From contig CAJTZQ010000086.1 in NCBI GenBank assembly GCA_910583795.1, forward strand, positions 1-13,245: DNA of 13,245 nt, written 5' to 3'. This DNA comes from an uncultured Muribaculaceae bacterium. Its GTDB lineage: Bacteria; Bacteroidota; Bacteroidia; Bacteroidales; Muribaculaceae. Position numbers and translations under genes: made by a program. Every line of letters starts with the position of its first letter. Position 1 is the stretch's first letter. The notes below the pieces were generated by a model. It saw only the letters and a list, made by a program, of their open reading frames with translations. It was not told the origin of the DNA and did no database searches. Of this stretch, positions 1 through 7,813 are shown piece by piece.

Positions 1-331
1 CTCTTCATCGTCCTTAATTTTTTTAGGTTCAAAATTAGTCGGTGAAGAATCCTTTGTCGGTACGCAAAATACGGAGGAACGGCGCAATCTTTGTCAGGGG
101 CAGATTATTTTTGCGTGAGATGTTGGTAACTCACTATAAAATAGCTATCTTCGCCATTTTGCTGACAGTCGGACTGCCCATCTTCCGCATGGTTACAGAC
201 AAGTAACGTAGCGAAGTCCTAACCTGACTGAAAAATGACTTTTATTGCCTTCACACTTTTTGAGGATATTGCCTAAAACGCCTACCTATCAATATCTTTG
301 CCCAGCTTTTCCTTATTTCACTTTTTATGCG
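1..331. other. Left-edge region without a convincing gene
   Basis: No recognisable gene is seen before the DUF3737 promoter. Two short overlapping open frames exist on the plus strand. One is open from the window edge to a TGA at 116-118. The other runs from a GTG at 42 to a TAA at 204-206 (54 codons), with a basic N-terminal half and a hydrophobic stretch near its end. Neither has a recognisable family motif or ribosome binding site, and they overlap each other, so at most one could be the tail or remnant of an upstream gene. Bases 207-331 are A+T-rich spacer with no hairpin or repeat that I can see. Confidence 0.4.
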
Positions 332-339
332 TAACTTTG
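307..339 (+). promoter_or_regulatory. Bacteroidota-type promoter for the DUF3737 operon
   Basis: TAACTTTG at 332-339 matches the Bacteroidota -7 consensus TAnnTTTG exactly. A weak -33 candidate (TTTT, 307-310) lies 21 bases upstream. Transcription would begin near 345, leaving only about 5-9 bases before the ATG at 352. This also argues against any start codon upstream of the promoter. Confidence 0.65.
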
Positions 340-351
340 CACAAAAAAGTT

Positions 352-1209
352 ATGGGAAAAGAGCTAATTGAAAACGAAGAATTCGGAGGGGAACGTCCTC
401 TATTCGCGAGACGCAATTTATATTTAAAGAATGTGACATTTCATGCAGGGGAATCCGCACTGAAGTGCTGCGCAAATATTGAAGCCGACAACTGCCGTTT
501 TGAAGGTAAGTATCCTTTCTGGCACACAGACGGTTTTGTGGTAAGGAACAGCATTTTCACACCAGGAGCAAGAGCCGCTCTATGGTATTCACGGAATCTT
601 GTCATGACAGACACTCAGGTTGACGCACCGAAAATGTTTCGAGAGATGGACGGAATCCGACTTGAGAATGTCAATATCCCCGATGCGGAAGAGACACTTT
701 GGCATTGTTCGAATGTGGAAGCCCGGAATGTGGAGGTGAAGAATGCCGATTATCTTTTCATGCATTCCAACAACATATCCCTCAGGAACTGGCGTCAGGA
801 CGGGAATTATTCTTTCCAATATTGCAGGAATGTGGAAATTCACGATGCCGTTATCAATTCAAAAGATGCATTCTGGGAGACCGAGAATGTCACCATATAC
901 GATTCTGTGCTGACAGGAGAATATCTCGGCTGGCATTCGCGCAGACTGCATCTTGTACGTTGCAAAATTTCAGGTACCCAGCCTCTTTGCTATGCTGAAA
1001 ACCTTATTCTTGAAGACTGTGAGTTTGCTCCCGACTGTGATCTTGCATTTGAAGACAGTGAAGTGGATGCCACAATCACTACGGAAGTTACAAGCATAAA
1101 GAATCCAAAATCCGGATTTATCCGGGCGGCGGGAGTCGGAGAAATCATAATCGACGGAAATTCAAAGGCTGTAGATCCTGTAGAAATTAAGGTGGATGGA
1201 GAAGTTTGA
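352..1209 (+). CDS. DUF3737 family protein (beta-helix-like repeats)
   Basis: The 285-residue product matches my memory of the DUF3737 family along its whole length, including the opening GGERPLFARRNL, the block FEGKYPFWHTDGF (about 50-62), PGARAALWYSRNL (71-83), DAPKMFREMDGI (91-102), and GEYLGWHS followed by ISGTQPLCYAENL (189-218). The family has no assigned reaction. About ten repeats of 19-20 residues, each carrying a short N-[IV/L]-x-[A/L]-x-[ND] strand and an aromatic-rich turn, suggest a right-handed parallel beta-helix, as in pectate-lyase-like or carbohydrate-binding folds; this is inference. No signal peptide is visible, so it is probably cytoplasmic. The frame is open upstream to a TTG at 298, but that start lies ahead of the -7 box, and the family-like sequence begins at the ATG at 352. 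The stop lies 14 bases inside the next gene, implying translational coupling. Confidence 0.88.
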   Translation: MGKELIENEEFGGERPLFARRNLYLKNVTFHAGESALKCCANIEADNCRFEGKYPFWHTDGFVVRNSIFTPGARAALWYSRNLVMTDTQVDAPKMFREMDGIRLENVNIPDAEETLWHCSNVEARNVEVKNADYLFMHSNNISLRNWRQDGNYSFQYCRNVEIHDAVINSKDAFWETENVTIYDSVLTGEYLGWHSRRLHLVRCKISGTQPLCYAENLILEDCEFAPDCDLAFEDSEVDATITTEVTSIKNPKSGFIRAAGVGEIIIDGNSKAVDPVEIKVDGEV

Positions 1210-2362
1210 TTTCGATCAGATGACCGAACGTCGCGGGTCGGGCAGCATGAAATGGGATCTTGACAAGGATCCCGAAGTTATCCCTTTGTGGGTGGCGGAT
1301 ATGGATTTCCGTACCGCCCCGGTAGTCACTGAAGCTCTGCTTAAGAGGGTAAAGACCGGGATATTCGGCTATACGGATGTGCCTGATGCCTATTATAATG
1401 CACTGACCGACTGGTTTAAGATCCGTCATAGCTGGGATATAGACAAAAATGATGTGATCTACACCACAGGAGTCGTTCCGGCTATTTCTGCGGTGATCAA
1501 AGCCTTGACCATCCCCGGCGACGGCGTGATATTGCAGTTGCCGGCTTACAACTGCTTCTTCTCTTCGATACGCAACAACGGATGCAGACAAATCGACAAC
1601 TGTCTGCTTCGTGGGGAAACCTCAGGAGGGTTTACATACTCAATGGATTTTGAGGGATTGAGGGAAGTCGCGTCCGATCCCCGGAACAAACTCCTCATAC
1701 TTTGCAACCCCCACAACCCGACCGGACGTGTGTGGACACGTGAGGAGTTGGAAAAGGCGAGGGATATCTGCAAAGAGAATGGCGTGACAGTGGTAAGTGA
1801 TGAGATTCATTGCGAATTGGTGCATGCCGGTAAGAAATATGTGCCTTACGCCACTGTAGATGAAGATGCAATAGTCTGCGTCTCTCCGAGCAAGGCATTC
1901 AATACGGCGGGTCTTCAGATAGCGAATATTTTATGCTGGAGGGAAGATGTGAGACGGAAGATAGACCGAGCGATCAACGACAATGAGGTGTGTGATGTCA
2001 ATCCTTTCGGAGTGGCGGGGCTGATGGCGGCTTATTCCAAGGGAGGTGACTGGCTTGACGCCCTCAACAGGTACCTGGATGGGAATTACTTATTCCTACG
2101 CGAGTATATAAGAAATAATATTCCGGGTATGAAGGTATGCGATTCGGAAGCGACATATCTTGCATGGATCGATGTGGCGGGACTTGGCTTGACCGGCGAT
2201 GAGGCTGAAGGAATGTTTCTCTCGAAATCAAAAGTGAGAATAAGTTCAGGCTCGACATACGGCGACGGGAGATATATCCGTTTAAACTATGCATGTCAGC
2301 ACAGCCGCCTTGAAGAGGCGCTGCGGCGGATGTCGCAAACAATAAAAGATGATTTGAATTGA
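1196..2362 (+). CDS. MalY/PatB-type PLP-dependent C-S lyase/aminotransferase
   Basis: This 388-residue fold-type I PLP enzyme belongs to the MalY/PatB branch, whose members cleave cystathionine and related cysteine S-conjugates to a thiol, pyruvate and ammonia. Visible landmarks are the opening DFDQMTERRGSGSMKWD, LWVADMDF (31-38), the substrate-loop GYTDVPDAYY (58-67), NPHNPTGR (171-178), SDEIHCEL (201-208, with the PLP-ring aspartate at 202), SPSKAFNTAGL with the Schiff-base lysine at 233, and IRLNYAC with the carboxylate-binding arginine at 363. The length is normal for the family and no key residue is missing. The ATG at 1196 overlaps the end of the DUF3737 gene, with a weak AAGGTGG just upstream as a possible ribosome site. 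The stop overlaps the start of the MATE gene. The substrate cannot be read from sequence; cystathionine beta-lyase is the safest guess, and Bacteroidota paralogues are often labelled simply aminotransferase. Confidence 0.9.
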   Translation: MEKFDFDQMTERRGSGSMKWDLDKDPEVIPLWVADMDFRTAPVVTEALLKRVKTGIFGYTDVPDAYYNALTDWFKIRHSWDIDKNDVIYTTGVVPAISAVIKALTIPGDGVILQLPAYNCFFSSIRNNGCRQIDNCLLRGETSGGFTYSMDFEGLREVASDPRNKLLILCNPHNPTGRVWTREELEKARDICKENGVTVVSDEIHCELVHAGKKYVPYATVDEDAIVCVSPSKAFNTAGLQIANILCWREDVRRKIDRAINDNEVCDVNPFGVAGLMAAYSKGGDWLDALNRYLDGNYLFLREYIRNNIPGMKVCDSEATYLAWIDVAGLGLTGDEAEGMFLSKSKVRISSGSTYGDGRYIRLNYACQHSRLEEALRRMSQTIKDDLN

Positions 2363-3753
2363 CGACAGATATAAAATTGATACGGGAAGGGCAGCCGTTG
2401 TCGTGGGGACAACGGCTGTCGCTCACTGTGTCGTTGTCACTGCCTGCGATGTTGGCACAGTTGTCGAGCATCGCCATGCAATATATCGACGCGTCGATGG
2501 TGGGGCGTCTTGGTGCCGACGATTCCGCCTCGATAGGTCTTGTCTCCACGAGCCTGTGGCTGTTCTGGGGGATCTGTTCTGCGATGACTTCAGGCTATTC
2601 CGTGCAAGTGGCTCATAAAGTCGGAGCCAATGATGCGGCAGGGGCGAGAAGAGTGTTCCGACAGGGGATAATAGCATCTCTGATTTTTAGCATGGTAATC
2701 ACCGCTATCGGAGTGGGGATTGCCCGGGATCTGCCAAGATGGCTTGGCGGGGAAGCGGAGATATGTGGCAACGCCACTCTGTATTTTGTAGTTTTTGTGG
2801 CTGCGTTGCCGTTACTGACACTTAATTATCTCGCGGGAGGCGTGCTGCGTTGCGCAGGGAATATGAAAGTGCCGAGCATGATAAGCGGACTGATGTGTCT
2901 TCTTGATTGCGTTTTTAATTTCCTGCTTATATTTCCTTCGCACACCTATTACCCATTCGGGCTGGAGATAACTGTGCCGGGAGCGGGATTGGGAGTTCTC
3001 GGCGCCGCCTTGGGCACAGTCGGAGCTGAAGCGGTTTGTGCTGTCCTGATGATGTGGTATGCCTGCCGTAGGCAGAATGAAATAAGGCTTAAGGGACATC
3101 CCGGATCATGGAAATTGTCGCGAGAAGTGACGCGTAAGGCAGCGGGCATCTCTTTCCCCATGACGGTCGAGCATGCCGTGATTTGCGGTGCCCAGATAGC
3201 AGTCACTACAATTGTGGCTCCGTTGGGAGTCGTGGCGATAGCCGCCAACGCATTTGCGGTGACAGCGGAAAGTCTGTGTTATATGCCCGGCTATGGAATC
3301 GGGGATGCCACTATGGCTCTTACAGGGCAGAGCCACGGTGCGGGGCGCTCTGTGCTTACCCGGAAATTCGGGTATATGGCAGTTGGATTAGGAATGGTAG
3401 TTATGGCGGTGATGGGCTTATTGATGTATGTTTTTGCACAGGATATAATGTCGCTTATCACGCCTGTGGAGGCGATCAGCACTCTGGGCGCCAAGGTGCT
3501 CCGCATAGAGGCGTGGGCGGAGCCGATGTTTGCCGCGTCGATAGTGGCATACGGTGCTTTTGTCGGGGTAGGACATACGACAGCTCCGGCATTGATGAAT
3601 TTCGGCAGTATATGGCTTGTGAGAGTTCCCCTCGCATGGTGGCTCTCCAAGACGATGGGTCTTGAGGGCGTGTGGATAGCGATGTGCATAGAGTTGACGT
3701 TCAGAGGAGTGATATTCTTGTCTCGTCTCTTCTTTTTCAGATGGAATAAATAA
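2359..3753 (+). CDS. MATE family efflux transporter
   Basis: The 464-residue, largely hydrophobic protein has the two-lobed organisation of MATE transporters, which expel cationic or other small molecules using a Na+ or H+ gradient across the inner membrane. Family-like sequence includes the first-helix region PAMLAQLSSIAMQYIDASMVGRLG (about 29-52), the conserved cytoplasmic loop VAHKVGANDAAGARRVFRQG (84-103), and a second-half copy beginning at SREVTRKAAGISFPMTVEHAV. The start is probably a TTG at 2359-2361, which overlaps the TGA of the preceding gene (TTGA). An in-frame stop at 2350-2352 excludes anything earlier, and another TTG at 2377 is an alternative. Beginning at the first in-frame ATG (2449) would remove part of helix 1. 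The overlap makes it the third gene of the DUF3737/C-S lyase operon. The substrate is unknown. Confidence 0.88.
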   Translation: MTTDIKLIREGQPLSWGQRLSLTVSLSLPAMLAQLSSIAMQYIDASMVGRLGADDSASIGLVSTSLWLFWGICSAMTSGYSVQVAHKVGANDAAGARRVFRQGIIASLIFSMVITAIGVGIARDLPRWLGGEAEICGNATLYFVVFVAALPLLTLNYLAGGVLRCAGNMKVPSMISGLMCLLDCVFNFLLIFPSHTYYPFGLEITVPGAGLGVLGAALGTVGAEAVCAVLMMWYACRRQNEIRLKGHPGSWKLSREVTRKAAGISFPMTVEHAVICGAQIAVTTIVAPLGVVAIAANAFAVTAESLCYMPGYGIGDATMALTGQSHGAGRSVLTRKFGYMAVGLGMVVMAVMGLLMYVFAQDIMSLITPVEAISTLGAKVLRIEAWAEPMFAASIVAYGAFVGVGHTTAPALMNFGSIWLVRVPLAWWLSKTMGLEGVWIAMCIELTFRGVIFLSRLFFFRWNK

Positions 3754-3825
3754 GGGTAAGGGATATAAAGAGAGATTGGAAAGGATAAATTTGATAAGAA
3801 GAGGAAAATTGTTAAAAAATACCTT

Positions 3826-3915
3826 GGGAAAACTTTGTAAGAATGGACAAAAAAACATAAATTTGCACATATTTACCCCGGGTGTGTTTGCATATCCGGC
3901 GGTAAAAGTTTTCCC
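3826..3915. repeat. 11-bp inverted repeat flanking the sdh/frd promoter
   Basis: GGGAAAACTTT (3826-3836) and its exact reverse complement AAAGTTTTCCC (3905-3915) lie 68 bases apart. The left arm overlaps the -33 box, and the right arm lies about 35-45 bases downstream of the expected transcription start. The arms cannot pair in the transcript if that promoter is used, so a role would be at the DNA level, such as paired operator half-sites. A chance match in A+T-rich sequence remains possible. Confidence 0.4.
3834..3865 (+). promoter_or_regulatory. Promoter of the succinate dehydrogenase/fumarate reductase operon
   Basis: TTTG at 3834-3837, a 20-base spacer, and TAAATTTG at 3858-3865 together match both Bacteroidota promoter boxes. 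The expected start near 3871 gives a leader of about 110 bases before the ATG at 3984. The end of that leader is A+T-rich and has no Shine-Dalgarno sequence, as is common for strongly translated Bacteroidota genes. Confidence 0.75.
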
Positions 3916-3983
3916 TGAGAGCATCAACTGGAAATAAAAAAACTAAATAACTAATAATAATTTAAATTAAACTTAGAACTGCT

Positions 3984-4964
3984 ATGTGGTTATCAAGCTC
4001 ATCTGTAGGGCGTAAGTTCGTCATGGCCGTCACCGGCGCCGTTCTCGTCCTATTCCTCACATTTCACTGTTTGATGAATGCCATAGCTATCTGCTGGCCG
4101 GCAGCCTATAACTCCGTTTGCGAGTTTCTTGGCGCCAATTGGTACGCACTGATCGCGTCAGCAGGGTTGGCTTTGTTCATCATCATTCACATCATCTATG
4201 CGATGATGCTAACACTTCAGAACCGCAAGGCTCGCGGCAATGACCGTTATGCCATTTCCCGCCGTCCGAAGACAGTGGAATGGTCAAGCCAGAACATGTT
4301 TGTTCTCGGTATCGTAATCCTTGCCTTCCTCGTTGTTCACCTTATCCAATTCTGGGCTAAGATGCAGCTTCAGGAGATCCGCGGCGTGCACGACGTGCTT
4401 CCTCCCGCAGCCGGAACGCTCTTTATCCAAGAGGCATTTTCTTTGGTATGGACTCCGATTGTCTACATCATCGGCTTCATCGCCCTCTGGTTCCACCTGA
4501 ACCATGGTATCTGGTCAATGTTCCAGTCAATCGGTTGGGACAACCAGGTATGGATCTGTCGTCTTAAGAAAGTTGCATGCTGGTGGAGCTCAATCGTTGT
4601 GCTTCTTTTCATCGCACAGGCAATTGTATTCACAGTAAAGGCACACGAGAATTACTATAAGACAGATGAGGTGCTTCGTCAGCAATACAAAGAGATGCTT
4701 GTCCCGATGTTTGAGAAAGACTTCGGACCCGATGCAGCCAATGCTATCACAGCTGCTCCGTTCGACCAGATGAAGCAGATGATCCAGGGCACACTCTCAC
4801 AGATGGAGGCTCCCGAGGCTCAGAGCTATTTTGCAAACGATCCTCAGTTCCCCGCACGTCTTGAAACCATTAAGCGCGCAGCCGCTCTCATCGAATATCT
4901 TGATGTAGATGCAGCTCCGTCAGCCGATCTTCCCGTAGAAACTACTCCCCAACCAGCCAACTAA
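3984..4964 (+). CDS. sdhC: Succinate dehydrogenase/fumarate reductase cytochrome b subunit, with extended C-terminus
   Basis: This is the membrane anchor of the complex, carrying haem b and the quinone site. The first 220 or so residues look like the Bacteroidales single-subunit, five-helix, dihaem type. Hydrophobic helices fall at about 13-34, 55-78, 103-123, 153-176 and 200-219. Histidines 28, 69, 119 and 171 lie in helices where the four haem ligands of the Wolinella FrdC type are expected. Other family-like blocks are FLGANWYALIASAGLA, RARGNDRYAISRRPKTVEWSSQNMF and ALWFHLNHGIWSMFQ. Unusually, about 105 residues follow the last helix (221-326). They are soluble, probably helical, rich in Met, Gln and Ala, and end in an acidic, proline-rich tail. 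From memory, Bacteroides relatives stop near 225-230 residues. The flavoprotein gene begins 9 bases after the stop. Confidence 0.92.
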   Translation: MWLSSSSVGRKFVMAVTGAVLVLFLTFHCLMNAIAICWPAAYNSVCEFLGANWYALIASAGLALFIIIHIIYAMMLTLQNRKARGNDRYAISRRPKTVEWSSQNMFVLGIVILAFLVVHLIQFWAKMQLQEIRGVHDVLPPAAGTLFIQEAFSLVWTPIVYIIGFIALWFHLNHGIWSMFQSIGWDNQVWICRLKKVACWWSSIVVLLFIAQAIVFTVKAHENYYKTDEVLRQQYKEMLVPMFEKDFGPDAANAITAAPFDQMKQMIQGTLSQMEAPEAQSYFANDPQFPARLETIKRAAALIEYLDVDAAPSADLPVETTPQPAN

Positions 4965-4972
4965 TTAGCGAT

Positions 4973-6997
4973 ATGGAAAATACAACAGAAAACATCAGAG
5001 TAATGAATCCGGCTGATTCCAAGATCCCGGAGGGTCCTGTCGCTGAGAAATGGACCAACTATAAGGCTCACCAGAAACTCGTCAACCCCGCCAACAAGCG
5101 TCGTCTCGACGTGATCGTTGTCGGTACTGGTCTTGCAGGCGCATCTGCCGCATCCACCCTTGCCGAGATGGGTTTCAACGTACTTAACTTCTGCATACAG
5201 GACAGCCCTCGCCGTGCACACTCAATCGCAGCACAGGGCGGTATCAACGCAGCCAAGAATTACCAGAACGACGGAGACTCAGTATATCGTCTTTTCTATG
5301 ACACAGTGAAAGGTGGTGACTACCGTGCCCGCGAGGCAAACGTCTACCGTCTTGCCGAAGTGTCAAACAATATCATCGACCAGTGTGTGGCACAGGGCGT
5401 GCCTTTCGCACGTGAATACGGCGGTCTTCTCGCCAACCGTTCATTCGGCGGTGCTCAGGTGAGCCGTACATTCTATGCCAAAGGACAGACCGGCCAGCAG
5501 CTTCTTCTCGGTGCATATTCTTCTCTCAACCGCCAGATCCAGGCAGGTAAGGTGAAGAGCTACAACCGATATGAGATGCACGATGTGGTTCTTATCAAGG
5601 ATAAGGACGGTGTTGAACGCGCACGCGGCATCATCGCAAAGAACCTCGTGACAGGTAAGCTCGAGCGCTTCGCAGCTCATGCAGTGGTAATCGCAACCGG
5701 CGGTTACGGCAACACCTACTTCCTTTCAACCAACGCAATGGGCTGCAACTGCTCGGCTGCCATGGCATGCTACCGCAAAGGTGCATACTTCGCAAACCCC
5801 GCTTACGTGCAGATCCACCCGACCTGTATCCCGGTTCATGGAGACAAGCAGTCAAAGCTTACTTTGATGTCAGAGTCACTCCGTAACGACGGACGTATCT
5901 GGGTGCCCAAGAAACTTGAAGACGCCGTAAAACTTCAGAAAGGTCAGATCAAGGGTAGCGATATCCCTGAAGAGGACCGTGACTACTATCTGGAGCGTCG
6001 TTATCCGGCATTCGGTAACCTTGTGCCACGCGACGTTGCTTCCCGTGCCGCCAAAGAGCGTTGCGACGCCGGTTTCGGCGTAAACAACACCGGTCTTGCA
6101 GTCTTCCTTGACTTCTCAGAGGCTATCAACCGTCTTGGCATTGACGTTGTGCGCCAGCGCTACGGCAACCTCTTCGATATGTATGAGGAGATCACAGACG
6201 TCAATCCGGGTGAATTCGCTCGCGAAGCTAATGGCGTGAACTACTACAACCCGATGATGATCTTCCCGGCTATCCACTACACTATGGGTGGTATCTGGGT
6301 AGACTATGAACTCCAGACTTCAGTCAAAGGTCTGTTCGCAATCGGAGAATGTAACTTCTCAGACCACGGTGCCAACCGTCTTGGTGCATCCGCCCTCATG
6401 CAGGGTCTTGCCGACGGTTATTTCGTGCTTCCTTACACTATCCAGAACTATCTCAGCGACCAGATCACAGTGCCCCGCTTCACAACCGACACTCCCGAGT
6501 TTGATGCCGCCGAGGCTAAATGCCAGGAGAACCTTGACCGCCTGATGAACATCAAGGGCAAACGTTCTGTCGACTCAATCCACAAAGAGCTTGGACACAT
6601 CATGTGGGAATATGTGGGTATGGCACGCGACAAGGAAGGACTTGAGCTTGCTCTTGAGAAACTCAAAGAGATCCGCGAGACATTCAACAAGGATCTCTTC
6701 ATACCGGGCACTCAAGAGGGCATGAACATAGAGCTTGACAAGGCATTCCGCCTGAATGACTTCATCACAATGGGTGAGCTTATCGCTTATGACGCACTCA
6801 ACCGCAACGAAAGCTGCGGCGGTCACTTCCGCACAGAGTATCAGACTCCGGAAGGTGAGGCACTTCGCGATGACAAGGACTACTTCTATGTGAGCTGCTG
6901 GGATTATGCCGGCTCTGACTCGAAGGCTCCGACACTCATCAAAGAACCTCTCCACTACGAGGCTATCAAGGTTCAGACCCGTAACTATAAGTCATAA
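4973..6997 (+). CDS. sdhA: Succinate dehydrogenase/fumarate reductase flavoprotein subunit
   Basis: The catalytic subunit interconverts succinate and fumarate on covalently bound FAD, on the cytoplasmic face. It has 674 residues, as expected for the long Bacteroidota/epsilonproteobacterial-type flavoproteins. Visible features are the dinucleotide-binding GTGLAGASAA (51-60), AHSIAAQGGINA with the FAD-linking histidine at 83, ATGGYGNTY (241-249), IHPT with substrate-site histidine 282, VPRD with the probable proton-donor arginine 353, HYTMGG (435-440) with histidine 435, and the FAD-binding GECNFSDHGANRLGASAL (458-475) with substrate-binding arginine 469. The capping and C-terminal helical domains are complete. 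It is the second gene of the operon, 8 bases after the cytochrome gene and 26 before the iron-sulfur gene. Sequence alone does not decide direction; in anaerobic Bacteroidales the complex usually works as a fumarate reductase. Confidence 0.96.
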   Translation: MENTTENIRVMNPADSKIPEGPVAEKWTNYKAHQKLVNPANKRRLDVIVVGTGLAGASAASTLAEMGFNVLNFCIQDSPRRAHSIAAQGGINAAKNYQNDGDSVYRLFYDTVKGGDYRAREANVYRLAEVSNNIIDQCVAQGVPFAREYGGLLANRSFGGAQVSRTFYAKGQTGQQLLLGAYSSLNRQIQAGKVKSYNRYEMHDVVLIKDKDGVERARGIIAKNLVTGKLERFAAHAVVIATGGYGNTYFLSTNAMGCNCSAAMACYRKGAYFANPAYVQIHPTCIPVHGDKQSKLTLMSESLRNDGRIWVPKKLEDAVKLQKGQIKGSDIPEEDRDYYLERRYPAFGNLVPRDVASRAAKERCDAGFGVNNTGLAVFLDFSEAINRLGIDVVRQRYGNLFDMYEEITDVNPGEFAREANGVNYYNPMMIFPAIHYTMGGIWVDYELQTSVKGLFAIGECNFSDHGANRLGASALMQGLADGYFVLPYTIQNYLSDQITVPRFTTDTPEFDAAEAKCQENLDRLMNIKGKRSVDSIHKELGHIMWEYVGMARDKEGLELALEKLKEIRETFNKDLFIPGTQEGMNIELDKAFRLNDFITMGELIAYDALNRNESCGGHFRTEYQTPEGEALRDDKDYFYVSCWDYAGSDSKAPTLIKEPLHYEAIKVQTRNYKS

Positions 6998-7023
6998 ACA
7001 TACTCTAAACAGAAATTTCAATC

Positions 7024-7782
7024 ATGGAAGAAAATATAATGAAAGTCAACCTCAAGGTTTGGCGTCAGGCCAATCCGAGAGAAAAGGGCGGGTTTGTGAC
7101 TTATTCTGATGTCGAGACCACACCCGATACCTCCTTCCTGGAGACCCTCGACATTCTCAATGAGACCCTCATCGAGAGAGGCGAGGAGCCTATTGTATTC
7201 GACCACGACTGCCGTGAGGGTATCTGCGGCATGTGCTCGCTTTATATCAACGGACATCCTCATGGTCCCGCTACAGGCGCAACAACCTGCCAGCTTTACA
7301 TGCGTCGCTTCCAGGACGGAGAGACAATCACTGTAGAACCCTGGCGTTCGGCTGCGTTCCCTGTGATCAAAGACCTTATGGTAGACCGTAACGCATTCGA
7401 CAAGATCCAGCAGGCAGGCGGTTATGTATCGTTCAACTGCGGAGGCGCTCAGGATGCCAACGATCTTCCCATCTCTAAGGTTAAGGCAGACGAGGCTATG
7501 GACTCTGCAAGCTGCATCGGCTGTGGCGCATGTGTGGCTGCATGTAAGAATGGTTCTGCAATGCTCTTCGTCTCTGCAAAGGTCAGCCAGCTGGCTCTCC
7601 TTCCCCAGGGCGAGGTTGAGAAAGACCGTCGTGTGCGTGCAATGGTGGCAAAAATGGATGAGCTCGGTTTCGGTAACTGTACCAACACAGGAGCTTGCTC
7701 CGCTGAATGCCCCAAGAACATCAAGCTTGAGAATATTGGCAGAATGAACCGCCATTTCATTGCAGCAAAGTGCAAGGAATAA
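7024..7782 (+). CDS. sdhB: Succinate dehydrogenase/fumarate reductase iron-sulfur subunit
   Basis: This 252-residue electron-transfer subunit links FAD to the haem/quinone subunit through three clusters. The [2Fe-2S] ligands are C63, C68, C71 and C89 (motif DCREGICGMC, then TTC). The second domain has CIGCGACVAAC (C164, C167, C170, C174) and CTNTGACSAECPK (C219, C225, C229). By analogy with E. coli SdhB/FrdB, C164, C167, C170 and C229 would hold [4Fe-4S], and C174, C219 and C225 would hold [3Fe-4S]. All expected cysteines are present. The ATG at 7024 is used here; the in-frame ATG at 7039 (residue 6) is equally close to homologues as I remember them. It is the last gene of the operon, followed 31 bases later by a strong terminator. 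Confidence 0.95.
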   Translation: MEENIMKVNLKVWRQANPREKGGFVTYSDVETTPDTSFLETLDILNETLIERGEEPIVFDHDCREGICGMCSLYINGHPHGPATGATTCQLYMRRFQDGETITVEPWRSAAFPVIKDLMVDRNAFDKIQQAGGYVSFNCGGAQDANDLPISKVKADEAMDSASCIGCGACVAACKNGSAMLFVSAKVSQLALLPQGEVEKDRRVRAMVAKMDELGFGNCTNTGACSAECPKNIKLENIGRMNRHFIAAKCKE

Positions 7783-7813
7783 TCCTCCGAACTTGATTGC
7801 ATACGCAATATAT

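Noticed and set aside
298..351. Upstream TTG start for the DUF3737 gene, adding 18 residues
   Set aside because: The extension runs through the -7 box at 332-339, and DUF3737 similarity begins only after the ATG at 352.
3786..3793. Second TAAATTTG box upstream of the respiratory operon
   Set aside because: It has no -33 partner at suitable spacing, and the box at 3858-3865 has one at 20 bases.
3418..3927. Minus-strand frame of 169 codons across the MATE 3' end and the sdh promoter
   Set aside because: It covers a well-supported gene end and promoter on the other strand and has no recognisable motif.
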